Source: Microbacterium sp. Leaf320 (GTDB taxonomy: Bacteria > Actinomycetota > Actinomycetes > Actinomycetales > Microbacteriaceae). Taken from it: a stretch of DNA of 64,000 nt. The DNA lies in contig NZ_LMOD01000002.1 of NCBI RefSeq assembly GCF_001423485.1, forward strand, positions 425,780 to 489,779. The letters are read 5' to 3'. Below, one piece after another: positions 1 to 7,913 of the stretch (position 1 is the stretch's first letter; each line of letters begins with the position of its first letter). The notes under the pieces were generated by a model. It saw only the letters and a program-made list of their open reading frames with translations, was not told where the DNA came from and made no database searches. The translations under genes were made by a program, and so were the position numbers.

Positions 1-849
1 GTTGAGTGCGACGAGCTCCTCGCCGGTCAGCTTGGCGCTGATGGCGTTGAGCACGTCCGACACGTCGTCAGCGATGTCGCTCGAGACGATCGGCACGACG
101 TTCGACGAGATGATCAGGTTCTCGGGGTCTTCGAGAGCGACGATCTCCTCGGTCTCGAACGCGGGGTCGGCCGTGTAGATGTCGGCGACCTGGATCTGGC
201 CGGCGAGCAGCGACTCGAGCGTGGTCGGGCCGGTGGCCGAGAACGCCAGGTCGACGCCATAGACCTCCTTGGCCTTAGCCGGGCTGTAGGGACGCTGCTC
301 GAACTCGGGAGCCGCGCCGATCGTGACCTGCGAGGTGACCTTGCTGAGGTCGCCGATCGTCTTCAGGTCGTTCTCCTCGGCGAAGCTCTTGAGCACCGTG
401 TAGGAGTCCTGGTCGGTCGCCTCGGCGAAGTCGAGGGCCGTGAGGCTCTCGGGCAGCGCATCCTGCAGCGCCGCGTAGACGTCATCAGGGCTGGTGACAT
501 CGATCTCGTCGTCCGAGATGTACTCGAGCAGGCTGCCCGTGTACTCGGGGAAGACGTTGATCGCACCCGACTCGACATCGGGCATGTACGCGTCGCGCTG
601 GCCGATGCTGAGCTGCTTCTCGACGTCGAAGCCGGCGGCTTCGAGCGCCTGAGCGTAGATCTCGGCGATGATCTCGTTGGAGTAGTACGCCTGCGAGCCG
701 ACGACGATCGTGTCGCCGCTGCCGGAGCCCTCGCTCGAGTCGGACGGCTCGTCGAGCGGGTTGCTCGACGAGCAGGCCGACAGGGCGAGTGCCGCCGCGG
801 CGACAAGACCGACGGCGAAGACAGAGCGCTTGCCTCGTGCTGTGAACAT
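1..849 (-). CDS. Glycine betaine/choline-type ABC transporter substrate-binding lipoprotein (partial)
   Basis: This is the extracytoplasmic receptor of the osmoprotectant importer encoded by the three genes upstream on the same strand. The start ATG is at 849 and the left window edge cuts the C-terminus. Residues 1-25 form a lipoprotein signal ending in the lipobox LSAC, with Cys26 as the lipidation site, followed by a Ser/Gly/Asp linker. The mature part runs GDTIVVGSQAYYSNEIIAEI, then YMPDVESGAINVFPEYTG, which is the pattern of OpuAC/ProX/OsmF-type receptors for quaternary amines (family knowledge). It is the last gene of the operon, 82 bp after the second permease; that gap contains three GGACTGCTG-like microrepeats. 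The exact ligand cannot be read from the sequence. Confidence 0.9.
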   Translation of the reverse strand, partial: MFTARGKRSVFAVGLVAAAALALSACSSSNPLDEPSDSSEGSGSGDTIVVGSQAYYSNEIIAEIYAQALEAAGFDVEKQLSIGQRDAYMPDVESGAINVFPEYTGSLLEYISDDEIDVTSPDDVYAALQDALPESLTALDFAEATDQDSYTVLKSFAEENDLKTIGDLSKVTSQVTIGAAPEFEQRPYSPAKAKEVYGVDLAFSATGPTTLESLLAGQIQVADIYTADPAFETEEIVALEDPENLIISSNVVPIVSSDIADDVSDVLNAISAKLTGEELVALN

Positions 850-931
850 GGACTTTCCTCTTCTCTGGGACTGCTGTGGGGGACTGCTGCTGTGTGGAAC
901 TGCTGTGCGGGATGGAGAGATCGGGGCGCTG

Positions 932-1660
932 TCAGGCGGTCGCGGGAGCCGCGGCGGGCGCGAGGTCACGAGACCGACGACGCGTCGGGCGGCCGGCGCG
1001 AAGCCCGGCCGGCACAGCGGCATGCTGAGCCGCGGCGAGGAGGAGGTCGACCAGCAACGCGAGCGTGGCCACGAGGATGGCGCCGGCCAGCACCTGATCG
1101 AACTTCTGCAACGGGATGCCCTGGATGATGGGCCATCCGAGGCCGCCGAGGTTCACGTAGGCGGCGATCGTGACGGTCGCGATCACCTGCAGGAGGGCCG
1201 AGCGGATGCCGCCGACGAGCAGAGGGAGCCCGAGGGGCACCTCGACCTTCCAGAAGATCTGCCAGCCGGTCATGCCCATGGCCTTGGCCGAGTCGATCAC
1301 GCGGCGATCGATCGCCTCGAGCCCTGTGTACGCGCCCGCGAGCAGCGACGGGATCGCGAGCAGCACGAACGTGATGATCGCTGCTTCGGGAACGCGGAGC
1401 ACGCCGAGCAGCAGCACCAGCAGGATCATCAGACCGAACGCCGGAATCGCGCGCGCCGCACCAGAGATCGCGACGGCGACCTCGCGCCCCTTGCCCGTGT
1501 GGCCGATGAGCCAGCCGATGGGCACGGCGATCACTGCGGCGATCAGTACCGAGACGGCCGTGAGCACGAGGTGCTCCGCGAGCAGCTTGGGCAGCGCGTA
1601 GTTGCCCGTCCACTGAGCGGGGGCGAGCATCCAGGCGAAGGCCTCGGCGAAGAGATTCAT
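932..1660 (-). CDS. Osmoprotectant ABC transporter permease (OpuCB/ProW-like), second subunit
   Basis: Integral membrane subunit of 242 residues with about six membrane segments. The ATG at 1660 overlaps the stop of the preceding permease by 4 nt, which fixes the start; a reading frame continues much further upstream but only antisense to the other permease. The EAA-type cytoplasmic loop reads GLEAIDRRVIDSAKAMGMTG, the site that contacts the ATPase in the binding-protein-dependent transport family. It begins MNLFAEAFAWMLAPAQW and ends in an Ala/Arg-rich tail. Together with the neighbouring permease it forms a heterodimeric channel, as in OpuB/OpuC-type systems (family knowledge). Confidence 0.9.
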   Translation of the reverse strand: MNLFAEAFAWMLAPAQWTGNYALPKLLAEHLVLTAVSVLIAAVIAVPIGWLIGHTGKGREVAVAISGAARAIPAFGLMILLVLLLGVLRVPEAAIITFVLLAIPSLLAGAYTGLEAIDRRVIDSAKAMGMTGWQIFWKVEVPLGLPLLVGGIRSALLQVIATVTIAAYVNLGGLGWPIIQGIPLQKFDQVLAGAILVATLALLVDLLLAAAQHAAVPAGLRAGRPTRRRSRDLAPAAAPATA

Positions 1661-2337
1661 GCGGGAGCTCCCACCGTGACGGGCCGAGCGGCCACCTTGC
1701 GTGATGCCGCACGGGTCCACGGCATGAGCGCGCGGCCGGCCAGCAGCAGGAGCAGGTCGATCACGAGCGCGATGATGACGACGGCGATGACACCCGCGAA
1801 GACCTCGGCGATGATGCGTCGGTCGAGGCCGTTCGTGAACAGATAGCCGAGGTTGGTCACGCCGATGAGGATGCCGACGGTCGCGAGCGAGATGGTGCTG
1901 ACGGCGGTCACACGCAGGCCCGCGAGGATCACCGGTCCTGCCAGCGGGAACTCCACGGCCCAGAACCGCCGGAACGAGGCGAACCCCGTGGCGGTGGCCG
2001 CCTGTCGCACATCGTCGTCGACCGAATCGAGCCCGTCGGAGACCGCACGCACCAGGATCGCGATCGCGTAGATCGTGAGCGCGATCACGAGGTTCGTCTC
2101 GCTTCGGGCCGAGTACCCCGCCACCGAGGGCAGCAGGATCAGCAGTGCGAGCGACGGGATCGTGTACAGCAGCCCGGTGAGCACGATGATCGGTCCGCGC
2201 ACCAGGCGGAACCGCCAGGCCACCCACCCGAGCGGCAGCGACAGCACGAATCCGAGCACGATCGGGATGATGCTCTGACGCAGGTGCACCAGCGTCAGCT
2301 CGAAGATCAACCCGAGGTTGTCGACGACCCAGTTCAC
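1657..2337 (-). CDS. Osmoprotectant ABC transporter permease (OpuCB/ProW-like), first subunit
   Basis: Integral membrane permease of 226 residues, start MNWVVDNLGLIFELTLVHL. Several hydrophobic segments are visible, with an EAA-type loop GLDSVDDDVRQAATATGF near residue 100. It overlaps the ATPase gene upstream and the second permease downstream by 4 nt each (ATGA junctions), so the units are translationally coupled. The sequence pattern (ARAVSDGLDSVDDDVR, VEFPLAGPVILAGLR) is that of glycine betaine/carnitine/choline permeases. The substrate is inferred from family, not proven. Confidence 0.9.
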   Translation of the reverse strand: MNWVVDNLGLIFELTLVHLRQSIIPIVLGFVLSLPLGWVAWRFRLVRGPIIVLTGLLYTIPSLALLILLPSVAGYSARSETNLVIALTIYAIAILVRAVSDGLDSVDDDVRQAATATGFASFRRFWAVEFPLAGPVILAGLRVTAVSTISLATVGILIGVTNLGYLFTNGLDRRIIAEVFAGVIAVVIIALVIDLLLLLAGRALMPWTRAASRKVAARPVTVGAPA

Positions 2338-3221
2338 GTACGCTCGCTCCGCACAGCGCCGAGAGCGGCGGCATCCGGTCCTGCGAGAGGGCCGTCGGCC
2401 TTCTCGGCGTCGGCCACGATCGCACCCTGGGTGCGACCCTCGGAGTCGACCACGACGGTGCCGTGCGGTGTCTCCTTGAGATGCAGTGCCCGACGACCAC
2501 GATCGGCGCCGATGAAGGATGCGACGAAGTCGTCTGCCGGGTTCTCGATGATCTCGCTCGGGCTGCCCACCTGCACGATACGAGCGCCCTTGTCGAGGAT
2601 CACGACCTGGTCGCCGAGCAGGAACGCCTCGTCGATGTCGTGCGTGACGAAGACGACCGTCTTGTCGAGCTCGTGCTGCAGGCGCAGGGTCTCCTGCTGC
2701 AGGTCGGCGCGCACGATCGGGTCGACGGCACCGAACGGCTCGTCCATCAGGAGGATGTTCGGATCGGCCGCGAGCCCACGGGCGACGCCCACACGCTGCT
2801 GCTGTCCGCCCGAGAGCTGGCTCGGGTATCGCTCGGCCAGCGACTGGTCGAGGCCCACCGTCTTCAGCAGCTCACGCGCACGCTCGTGCGCGGGGCCCTT
2901 CTTCACACCGGTCAGCCGCAGCACAGTGGCCACATTGTCGATCACGGTGAAGTGCGGCATCAGGCCCGAGTTCTGCATCACGTAGCCGATGCTGCGGCGC
3001 AGGGCGACCGGGTCTCCGCCCAGAACGCTCTCGCCGTCGATCTCGACCTCACCCGAGGTCGGTTCGACCATGCGGTTGATCATCCGCAGCAGAGTGGTCT
3101 TTCCGCAGCCGGACGACCCGACGAAGACGGTGGTCTTGCGGGACGGCAACACGAGGCTGAAGTCCTTCACGGCGGTCGTGCCGTCGGGGAACTGCTTGGT
3201 GACGTTGCGGAACTCGATCAT
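2334..3221 (-). CDS. Osmoprotectant ABC transporter ATP-binding protein (OpuCA/ProV-like)
   Basis: ATPase of 295 residues that powers the importer. The Walker A motif GSSGCGKT lies at about residues 36-43, the Q-loop QNSG near 84, the ABC signature LSGGQQQRVGVARG near 136-149, Walker B LLMDEPFGAVD near 157-167 and the switch His in VTHDIDEA. The C-terminal extension after about residue 230 is short and does not look like a complete CBS pair. A GGAGAG ribosome site lies just upstream of the ATG at 3221. It is the first gene of the four-gene osmoprotectant operon reading leftward. Confidence 0.93.
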   Translation of the reverse strand: MIEFRNVTKQFPDGTTAVKDFSLVLPSRKTTVFVGSSGCGKTTLLRMINRMVEPTSGEVEIDGESVLGGDPVALRRSIGYVMQNSGLMPHFTVIDNVATVLRLTGVKKGPAHERARELLKTVGLDQSLAERYPSQLSGGQQQRVGVARGLAADPNILLMDEPFGAVDPIVRADLQQETLRLQHELDKTVVFVTHDIDEAFLLGDQVVILDKGARIVQVGSPSEIIENPADDFVASFIGADRGRRALHLKETPHGTVVVDSEGRTQGAIVADAEKADGPLAGPDAAALGAVRSERT

Positions 3222-3285
3222 GATTACTCTCCGGTCGATCGATCGACGAGACGGGCGTCAGCGCCTCGGCTGCGGCATACAGAGG

Positions 3286-3588
3286 TCATGCCGAGACTTC
3301 GACCCTCGGGTCGAAGGCGACGAAGCCCGAGAAGTCCTTGCCGACGCGGTCGAAGGCGCTCGGGAACGGAGTCGGGTACGACCAGGCGTAGTCGGTGTGC
3401 AGTTCGCCGCCCGCCTGCACCGAGAAGTACTGCGCGGCGCCCTTCCACGGGCACGTGTACGGGGTCGGGCTCTCGACGAGCGCGCCCTCCGTGATCGATG
3501 CGGGCGGGAAGTACCAGTTGCCCTCGATGCGCGCGAGATCGCTCTCGTCTGCTTCGGCGATGACGGTTCCTGCGAGTACAGCCTTCAT
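3286..3588 (-). CDS. DUF427 domain protein
   Basis: Small soluble protein of 100 residues. It carries the DUF427 hallmark YFPPASI, then TPYTCPWKGAAQYFSV and DYAWSYPTPFPSA, and essentially the whole protein is the domain. The biochemical role of this family is not established. A strong ribosome site GAGGAGG precedes the ATG at 3588, and a TATACG hexamer about 30 bp further upstream could be a -10 box. It reads in the same direction as the osmoprotectant operon, 64 bp before it, and could be co-transcribed. Confidence 0.85.
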   Translation of the reverse strand: MKAVLAGTVIAEADESDLARIEGNWYFPPASITEGALVESPTPYTCPWKGAAQYFSVQAGGELHTDYAWSYPTPFPSAFDRVGKDFSGFVAFDPRVEVSA

Positions 3589-3759
3589 GGTCCTGCCTCC
3601 TCGGATGTGGATTCGAGCGTATAAGAGGTGTGCGACATCCGCCCCAGGCTTGCGCTGGGGGGCGTCAATGTGAGAAACAATCCTGCTCCGGGCACGCCGA
3701 CCGCACCCGGCCTCTCACGGTCTGTTCGGAGCGGATGCCGGGACGGATGGTTCGGGCGG

Positions 3760-5193
3760 TCATGCCGAATCCCGCCCGTAGCCCTCCAGCAGCCGCAGCC
3801 AGACCTCGCTGATCGTCGGGTAGGCCGGAACGGCGTGCCAGAGGCGCGCGATGGGCACCTCGCCCACGATCGCCACGGTCGCGGTCTGCACGAGCTCGGC
3901 GACCTCGGGGCCGACGAACGTGGCGCCGATGATGACGTCACGCTCCTTGTCGATCACGATGCGGGCCTGGCCCTCGAAGCCGTCCTCGTAGAGGCTCGCT
4001 CCGGCGACCGATCCCAGGTCGTAGTCGACCACGGCGACGTCATGCCCGGCCTTGCGCGCCTCCGACTCCGTCTGCCCGACCGAGGCGACCTCGGGGAACG
4101 AGAAGGTGACCTGGGGGGCGGCGGTCTTGTCGGCAGTCGCCACGTGCTTGCCCCACGGAGCATCATCGACGTCTCCGCCCTGCGCACGCGCTGCGATGAC
4201 GTCTCCGGCCGCCCGCGCCTGGTACTTGCCCTGGTGCGTCAACAGCACGCGTCCGTTGACGTCGCCAACGGCGTAGAGCCAGTCGGATCCGGGGACGCGC
4301 AGCGTGTCGTCGACCGTGATCCAGCGACCGGGCTCGAGGCCCACGACGTCGAGGCCGATGTCGCCGCTTCGGGGAGAACGCCCGGTGGCGACGAGGACCT
4401 CTGCCGCAGTGACGGTGGAGTCGTCGTCGAGCACGATCGTCACGCCGTCGTCACCCCGCGTGACGCGCGTGGTGCCTGTGTCGGTGCGCACATCCACTCC
4501 GAGCTCCTTCAGTCCGGCGGCGACGCGCTCGCCCGCGAAGGGCTCCATCGCGCCGAGCAGACCGCTGCGGGCGATGATCGTCACCGTCGAGCCGAGAGCC
4601 GCGTACGCCGTCGCCATCTCGACCGCGACGACGCCGCCGCCGATCACGGCGAGGGACTCGGGCAGCTCCTCGGCGCTGGTCGCCTCGCGGCTGGTCCAGG
4701 GAGACGACTCGCGAAGGCCTTCGATCGGCGGGATCACTGCATCCGACCCCGTGCTGATCGCGACCGCATGGCGGGCGCGCAGCACGCGGGTGCCGCCGTC
4801 GGCATCCGTCACCGTCACTTCGCGCTCGCCCGTCAGTCGCCCGTGGCCGCGCGCCAGGTCGATGCCGGCCGAGTCGAGCCACTTCACCTGTCCGTCATCC
4901 GACCAGTTGCTCGTGAACGAGTCCCGGCGCTCGAACACCGCTCGCACGTCGAGCTTTCCGGTGACCGCTTCGGCCGCGCCCTTGACCTTCTGCGCCGCAC
5001 GCAGTGCCTGACCCGAGCGCAGCAGCGCCTTCGACGGCATGCAAGCCCAGTACGAGCACTCGCCGCCCACCAGCTCGCTCTCCACGATGATCGCGGTCAG
5101 TCCGTCCTGCACGGCGCGGTCGGCGACGTTCTCGCCCACCGGTCCTCCGCCCAGCACGATCAGGTCGTATTCGTCGGTTTTCTCAGCAGTCAT
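3760..5193 (-). CDS. FAD-dependent pyridine nucleotide-disulfide oxidoreductase (dihydrolipoamide dehydrogenase family)
   Basis: Flavoprotein of 477 residues. Residues 8-30 form the FAD Rossmann fold (GGGPVG). The redox-active disulfide motif GGECSYWACMPSKALL keeps the Cys-X4-Cys spacing of the family but has an unusual SYWA insert between the cysteines. A second nucleotide-binding fold follows (VIGGGVVAVEMA), then a C-terminal dimerisation domain ending HAVPAYPTISEVWLRLLEGY, where the usual His-X-Pro active-site segment is altered. I chose the ATG at 5193 over an in-frame GTG at 5202 because GGAGAGG sits 8 nt before the ATG. The true electron acceptor is unknown; no pyruvate dehydrogenase genes are nearby, so a metabolic Lpd is less likely than a general disulfide or quinone reductase. 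Confidence 0.85.
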   Translation of the reverse strand: MTAEKTDEYDLIVLGGGPVGENVADRAVQDGLTAIIVESELVGGECSYWACMPSKALLRSGQALRAAQKVKGAAEAVTGKLDVRAVFERRDSFTSNWSDDGQVKWLDSAGIDLARGHGRLTGEREVTVTDADGGTRVLRARHAVAISTGSDAVIPPIEGLRESSPWTSREATSAEELPESLAVIGGGVVAVEMATAYAALGSTVTIIARSGLLGAMEPFAGERVAAGLKELGVDVRTDTGTTRVTRGDDGVTIVLDDDSTVTAAEVLVATGRSPRSGDIGLDVVGLEPGRWITVDDTLRVPGSDWLYAVGDVNGRVLLTHQGKYQARAAGDVIAARAQGGDVDDAPWGKHVATADKTAAPQVTFSFPEVASVGQTESEARKAGHDVAVVDYDLGSVAGASLYEDGFEGQARIVIDKERDVIIGATFVGPEVAELVQTATVAIVGEVPIARLWHAVPAYPTISEVWLRLLEGYGRDSA

Positions 5194-5366
5194 GAGGTGC
5201 ACCTCTCCGTCGCCCAGTCTTCCTCAGAAGCAACGCCGAGTCACGGGGTGGTGTTCCGCCGGAGCTTGTGCAAGAGCGCTCCGGGCGCGTCGCCGGGCTC
5301 GCCCGGGGGCTCCGCGGGGGCCGATCCGACCCGATCCCACCCGTCTACCGGACCGACCCGATCCAT

Positions 5367-5453
5367 CTGCAGGACCACGGCACGTCTGCAGGACCACGGC
5401 ACGTCTGCAGGACCACGGCACGTCTGCAGGACCACGGCACGCCTGCAGGACCA
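5367..5453. repeat. 19-bp tandem repeat, four copies plus a partial copy
   Basis: The unit CTGCAGGACCACGGCACGT occurs at 5367, 5386, 5405 and 5424 and is followed by a truncated fifth unit. The copies are identical except for the last base of copy 4. The unit equals the left arm of the 71-bp nested inverted repeat that follows directly, so this is local amplification of one arm. It lies in the roughly 360-bp stretch between the MFS exporter stop and the oxidoreductase start. No unique spacers separate the copies, so it is not a CRISPR array. Confidence 0.9.
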
Positions 5454-5494
5454 GATCCGTCTCTTCGTCCTGCATCTGTGCGACGGTCCTGCAA
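5424..5494. repeat. 71-bp nested inverted repeat, family A copy 1
   Basis: The outer arms TGCAGGACC (5425-5433) and GGTCCTGCA (5485-5493) pair perfectly. The inner arms TGCAGGAC (5444-5451) and GTCCTGCA (5467-5474) also pair, with a short GCAC/GTGC match between them. A second element of exactly the same length and skeleton lies at 10548-10618. Flanking DNA at both sites contains GACCCGAT motifs and GC-rich repeats. The remaining sequence of the 5194-5554 gap shows no convincing gene. Confidence 0.8.
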
Positions 5495-5554
5495 ACGGAC
5501 GACCCCGCCCTGCCACCAGCCACCGGCCACCTGCCGCCGATCGGCCGGCGTCGG

Positions 5555-6928
5555 TCACCCCACCCGGGGCATGACCCGAGGAGCGAGCACCGCCGCGGCG
5601 AGCGCGATGATCCCGGCGAAGGCGAATACCGCGATGAACGGGTCTCCCGCCGCGGCCAGCCCGGCGAACAGCACGCCCGTGACCGCGAGCGCCAGCGCAC
5701 TCCCGAACGAGTCGGCCACCGTCATGGCCGCACTGTTGAAGCCCTGGTTCTCGGGCGCCGACATCTCGAGGGTCAGAGCGCTGGTCCGCGGACTCATCAG
5801 CCCCATGCCCGCCCCTGCGACGATCCACGCGACGATGATGACGACGACCGGTGCGGTGAGCACCGCTGCGGCGAGCGCGAGCACGACTCCCGCGACGACG
5901 AGGAGCGTGCCGATCCGCACGGCCGTGACGCTCGAGAGGCGCACGCCCATGCGCCCCTGCAGGGTGGCGGCGGCCGACCACGCGAGGGCACCGCCGGTGA
6001 GGGAGAGCCCCGCGATGGTCGGCGACACCTCGTATCGATCGGTCAGCAGATACGGGATGTACACCTGGGCGCCGAAGAACCCCGCGGCGGCGAGTCCGCG
6101 CACGAGCAGCACCGAGGGCAGACCGCGTCGGGCACGCAGGGTTCCCGTGGGCAGCAGCGCCCGGACCGCGACGAGCGCCACGACGACTGCTGCCGCCGCG
6201 AGCACGGGGCCGACGCCGGGGACGTCGCCGACGAGATTCAGTCCGAGCACCGCGACCGCGGCGAGCACCGACCATCCCAGCCGACCGAACGCCCAGGGGA
6301 TCGTGGCATCGCCGTCGCCCGAGAGTCCGCGGAGCGCGGGGACGACCATCAGCAGGGCGGGGACCACGAGGAAGACAACGCCGAGGAACACCCAGTGCCA
6401 GCTCCACAGCTCTGTGACGGCCCCGGCGACGGTCGGCCCGACGAGCGACGGCACGACCCAGGCGGCGGCGAAACCGGCGAAGATCGCGGGATGCAGCTCG
6501 CGCGGGTAGACCCGGGCGACGACCACGTACAGCGCCACCATCAGCCCGCCGTTGCCGAGGCCCTGGGCGAAGCGCCCGGCGACGAGCACCTCCATGGTCG
6601 GTGCGAGGCCTGCGACGAGGAGTCCGACGACGAACAGCGCCACCGACGCGTAGAGCGGGGCGACGGGTCCGCGGCGATCGGCCCAGTTGCCCGCCACGAC
6701 CATGCCGATCACCCCGGTGGCGAGCGGCCCCGCGAAGGCGAGCGCATACAGACGGTCACCGTCGAGGTCGGCGCTCACCGCCGGCATCACCGTGGTGACG
6801 GCGAGGGATTCGAACGCCCCGAGGAACACGAGGGCGCAGGCGCCGATCGTGATCCAGAGGTAGGCGCCGCTCATGATGCCGGGGGCGGCGACCTTCGCGG
6901 TCTGCGCCCCACCCGTGTCGATGGTCAT
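5555..6928 (-). CDS. MFS transporter (drug-efflux type)
   Basis: Membrane protein of 457 residues with roughly 12-14 hydrophobic segments. The N-terminal half carries FLGAFESLAVTTVMPAVSADL and the loop GNWADRRG typical of DHA-type exporters. The start is set at the ATG at 6928 rather than the GTG at 6934, because the promoter (TTGACC, 19-bp spacer, TACGGT) would place the first transcribed base at or next to this ATG, giving a leaderless message. The promoter carries a MerR-type operator, implying induction by a ligand or stress signal; no MerR regulator is in the window. The substrate is unknown. Confidence 0.88.
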   Translation of the reverse strand: MTIDTGGAQTAKVAAPGIMSGAYLWITIGACALVFLGAFESLAVTTVMPAVSADLDGDRLYALAFAGPLATGVIGMVVAGNWADRRGPVAPLYASVALFVVGLLVAGLAPTMEVLVAGRFAQGLGNGGLMVALYVVVARVYPRELHPAIFAGFAAAWVVPSLVGPTVAGAVTELWSWHWVFLGVVFLVVPALLMVVPALRGLSGDGDATIPWAFGRLGWSVLAAVAVLGLNLVGDVPGVGPVLAAAAVVVALVAVRALLPTGTLRARRGLPSVLLVRGLAAAGFFGAQVYIPYLLTDRYEVSPTIAGLSLTGGALAWSAAATLQGRMGVRLSSVTAVRIGTLLVVAGVVLALAAAVLTAPVVVIIVAWIVAGAGMGLMSPRTSALTLEMSAPENQGFNSAAMTVADSFGSALALAVTGVLFAGLAAAGDPFIAVFAFAGIIALAAAVLAPRVMPRVG

Positions 6929-6935
6929 AAGCACG

Positions 6936-6966
6936 ACCGTAGAACCTCAACAAAGGTTGAGGTCAA
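6936..6966 (-). promoter_or_regulatory. MerR-type promoter: 19-bp spacer with 20-bp palindromic operator
   Basis: Reading on the minus strand, the -35 box TTGACC (6961-6966) is separated by 19 bp from the -10 box TACGGT (6936-6941). The spacer region holds the palindrome ACCTCAAC-CTTT-GTTGAGGT (6944-6963). An overlong 19-bp spacer spanned by a dyad is the hallmark of MerR-family promoters, where the activator untwists the DNA. The half-site resembles SoxR boxes (CCTCAAG) but is not identical. Confidence 0.75.
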
Positions 6967-7010
6967 GCGGGATCAGCGGGTGCGCCGGGAAGGAGATCAC
7001 CCCGCGGGCG

Positions 7011-7787
7011 TCAGCCCCACGCGCCTTCGCCTTCAGGATCGCAGGCGAAGATCGCGTCCTCGATCGCCTGCGCCGCGGCATCACGCTCGTCTTCCGGCGG
7101 ATCCTCGCCCGTGATCACCAGCTGCAGCGTCTCGTCGGATATGTCCGACGCGTAGAGCTCTTCACCGATGCAGGGGTAGAAGTCCGGCATGTCGTCGTAG
7201 TTGGTGATGCCTTCCGACTGAAAGGTCTGCTCGACCTGCAGCGCGATCTCCTCCGGCGCGGGCCGGTCGCCGCCCGCACCGGCCGAGGGCGATGACGGCG
7301 CGGGCTGCGTCGTGGGGGCCGACGGCGCGGGGTCGGCAGGGCCCGCCGAGCCGCCGGGGCCCGCGAGGGTCGCAGCGACGATGACGAGGGTTACCACGGT
7401 GCCGACCACCCCGCCCACGATCGAGAGGATCATCCCGACGATCGACGGCCACTTCGCGGCGTTGCGCGCGAACACCCCGATCAGCGAGACCACGAAACCA
7501 GCGACCAGAGCGATCAGGCCGATGACGAAGGTCAACGGGATGCAGGCGAGGACCGTACCCACGACGGCGAGCCCGAGTCCGACGAAGCCGAGCACCGGTG
7601 CGACGCGCGTGGCCGACTCGGGACGACCGATCTCAGCGCTTTCGTAGCCGGTCATATGGTGCGGTGTCACCTGCCCCGTGGGGGCGACGGTCGCGTCACC
7701 AGGGGCGAGGTGCTCTGTCCAACGCGCGCCATCCCACCACCGCTGGCGTCCTGACCCGTCGTCGTACCATCCGGCCGGCATGCTCAT
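7011..7787 (-). CDS. DUF2510 membrane protein with DUF4190-like segments
   Basis: Protein of 258 residues. The N-terminus carries a DUF2510 module (PAGWYDDGSGRQRWWDGARW). Two hydrophobic hairpins follow (LGFVGLGLAVVGTVLACIPL and the VGMILSIVGGVVGTVVTLVI region), then a Pro/Ala/Ser linker and an acidic exported-looking domain (EEIALQVEQTFQSEGITNYD) with two cysteines (FYPC, FACD). The start ATG at 7787 follows GAGGGGG by 4 nt; another ATG lies 6 nt downstream. The function is unknown. DUF2510 modules are common in actinobacterial membrane proteins. Confidence 0.75.
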   Translation of the reverse strand: MSMPAGWYDDGSGRQRWWDGARWTEHLAPGDATVAPTGQVTPHHMTGYESAEIGRPESATRVAPVLGFVGLGLAVVGTVLACIPLTFVIGLIALVAGFVVSLIGVFARNAAKWPSIVGMILSIVGGVVGTVVTLVIVAATLAGPGGSAGPADPAPSAPTTQPAPSSPSAGAGGDRPAPEEIALQVEQTFQSEGITNYDDMPDFYPCIGEELYASDISDETLQLVITGEDPPEDERDAAAQAIEDAIFACDPEGEGAWG

Positions 7788-7913
7788 GAGTCCCCCTCGT
7801 CGATCCACGCCATACCAGGATGCCAGACGCGCGCGATCGCCCCCCCGACTGCCGATCTCACGACCCCGCGTTTGCAGACGCCGGGTCGGCGCATCGGTGT
7901 CAGCGAGTGCGCG

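Noticed and set aside
5367..5453. Possible CRISPR array
   Set aside because: The 19-bp units abut directly without spacers, and no cas genes are present in the window.
6944..6963. Classical SoxR box
   Set aside because: The dyad half-site is ACCTCAAC, not CCTCAAG; geometry fits the MerR family, but the specific regulator cannot be named.
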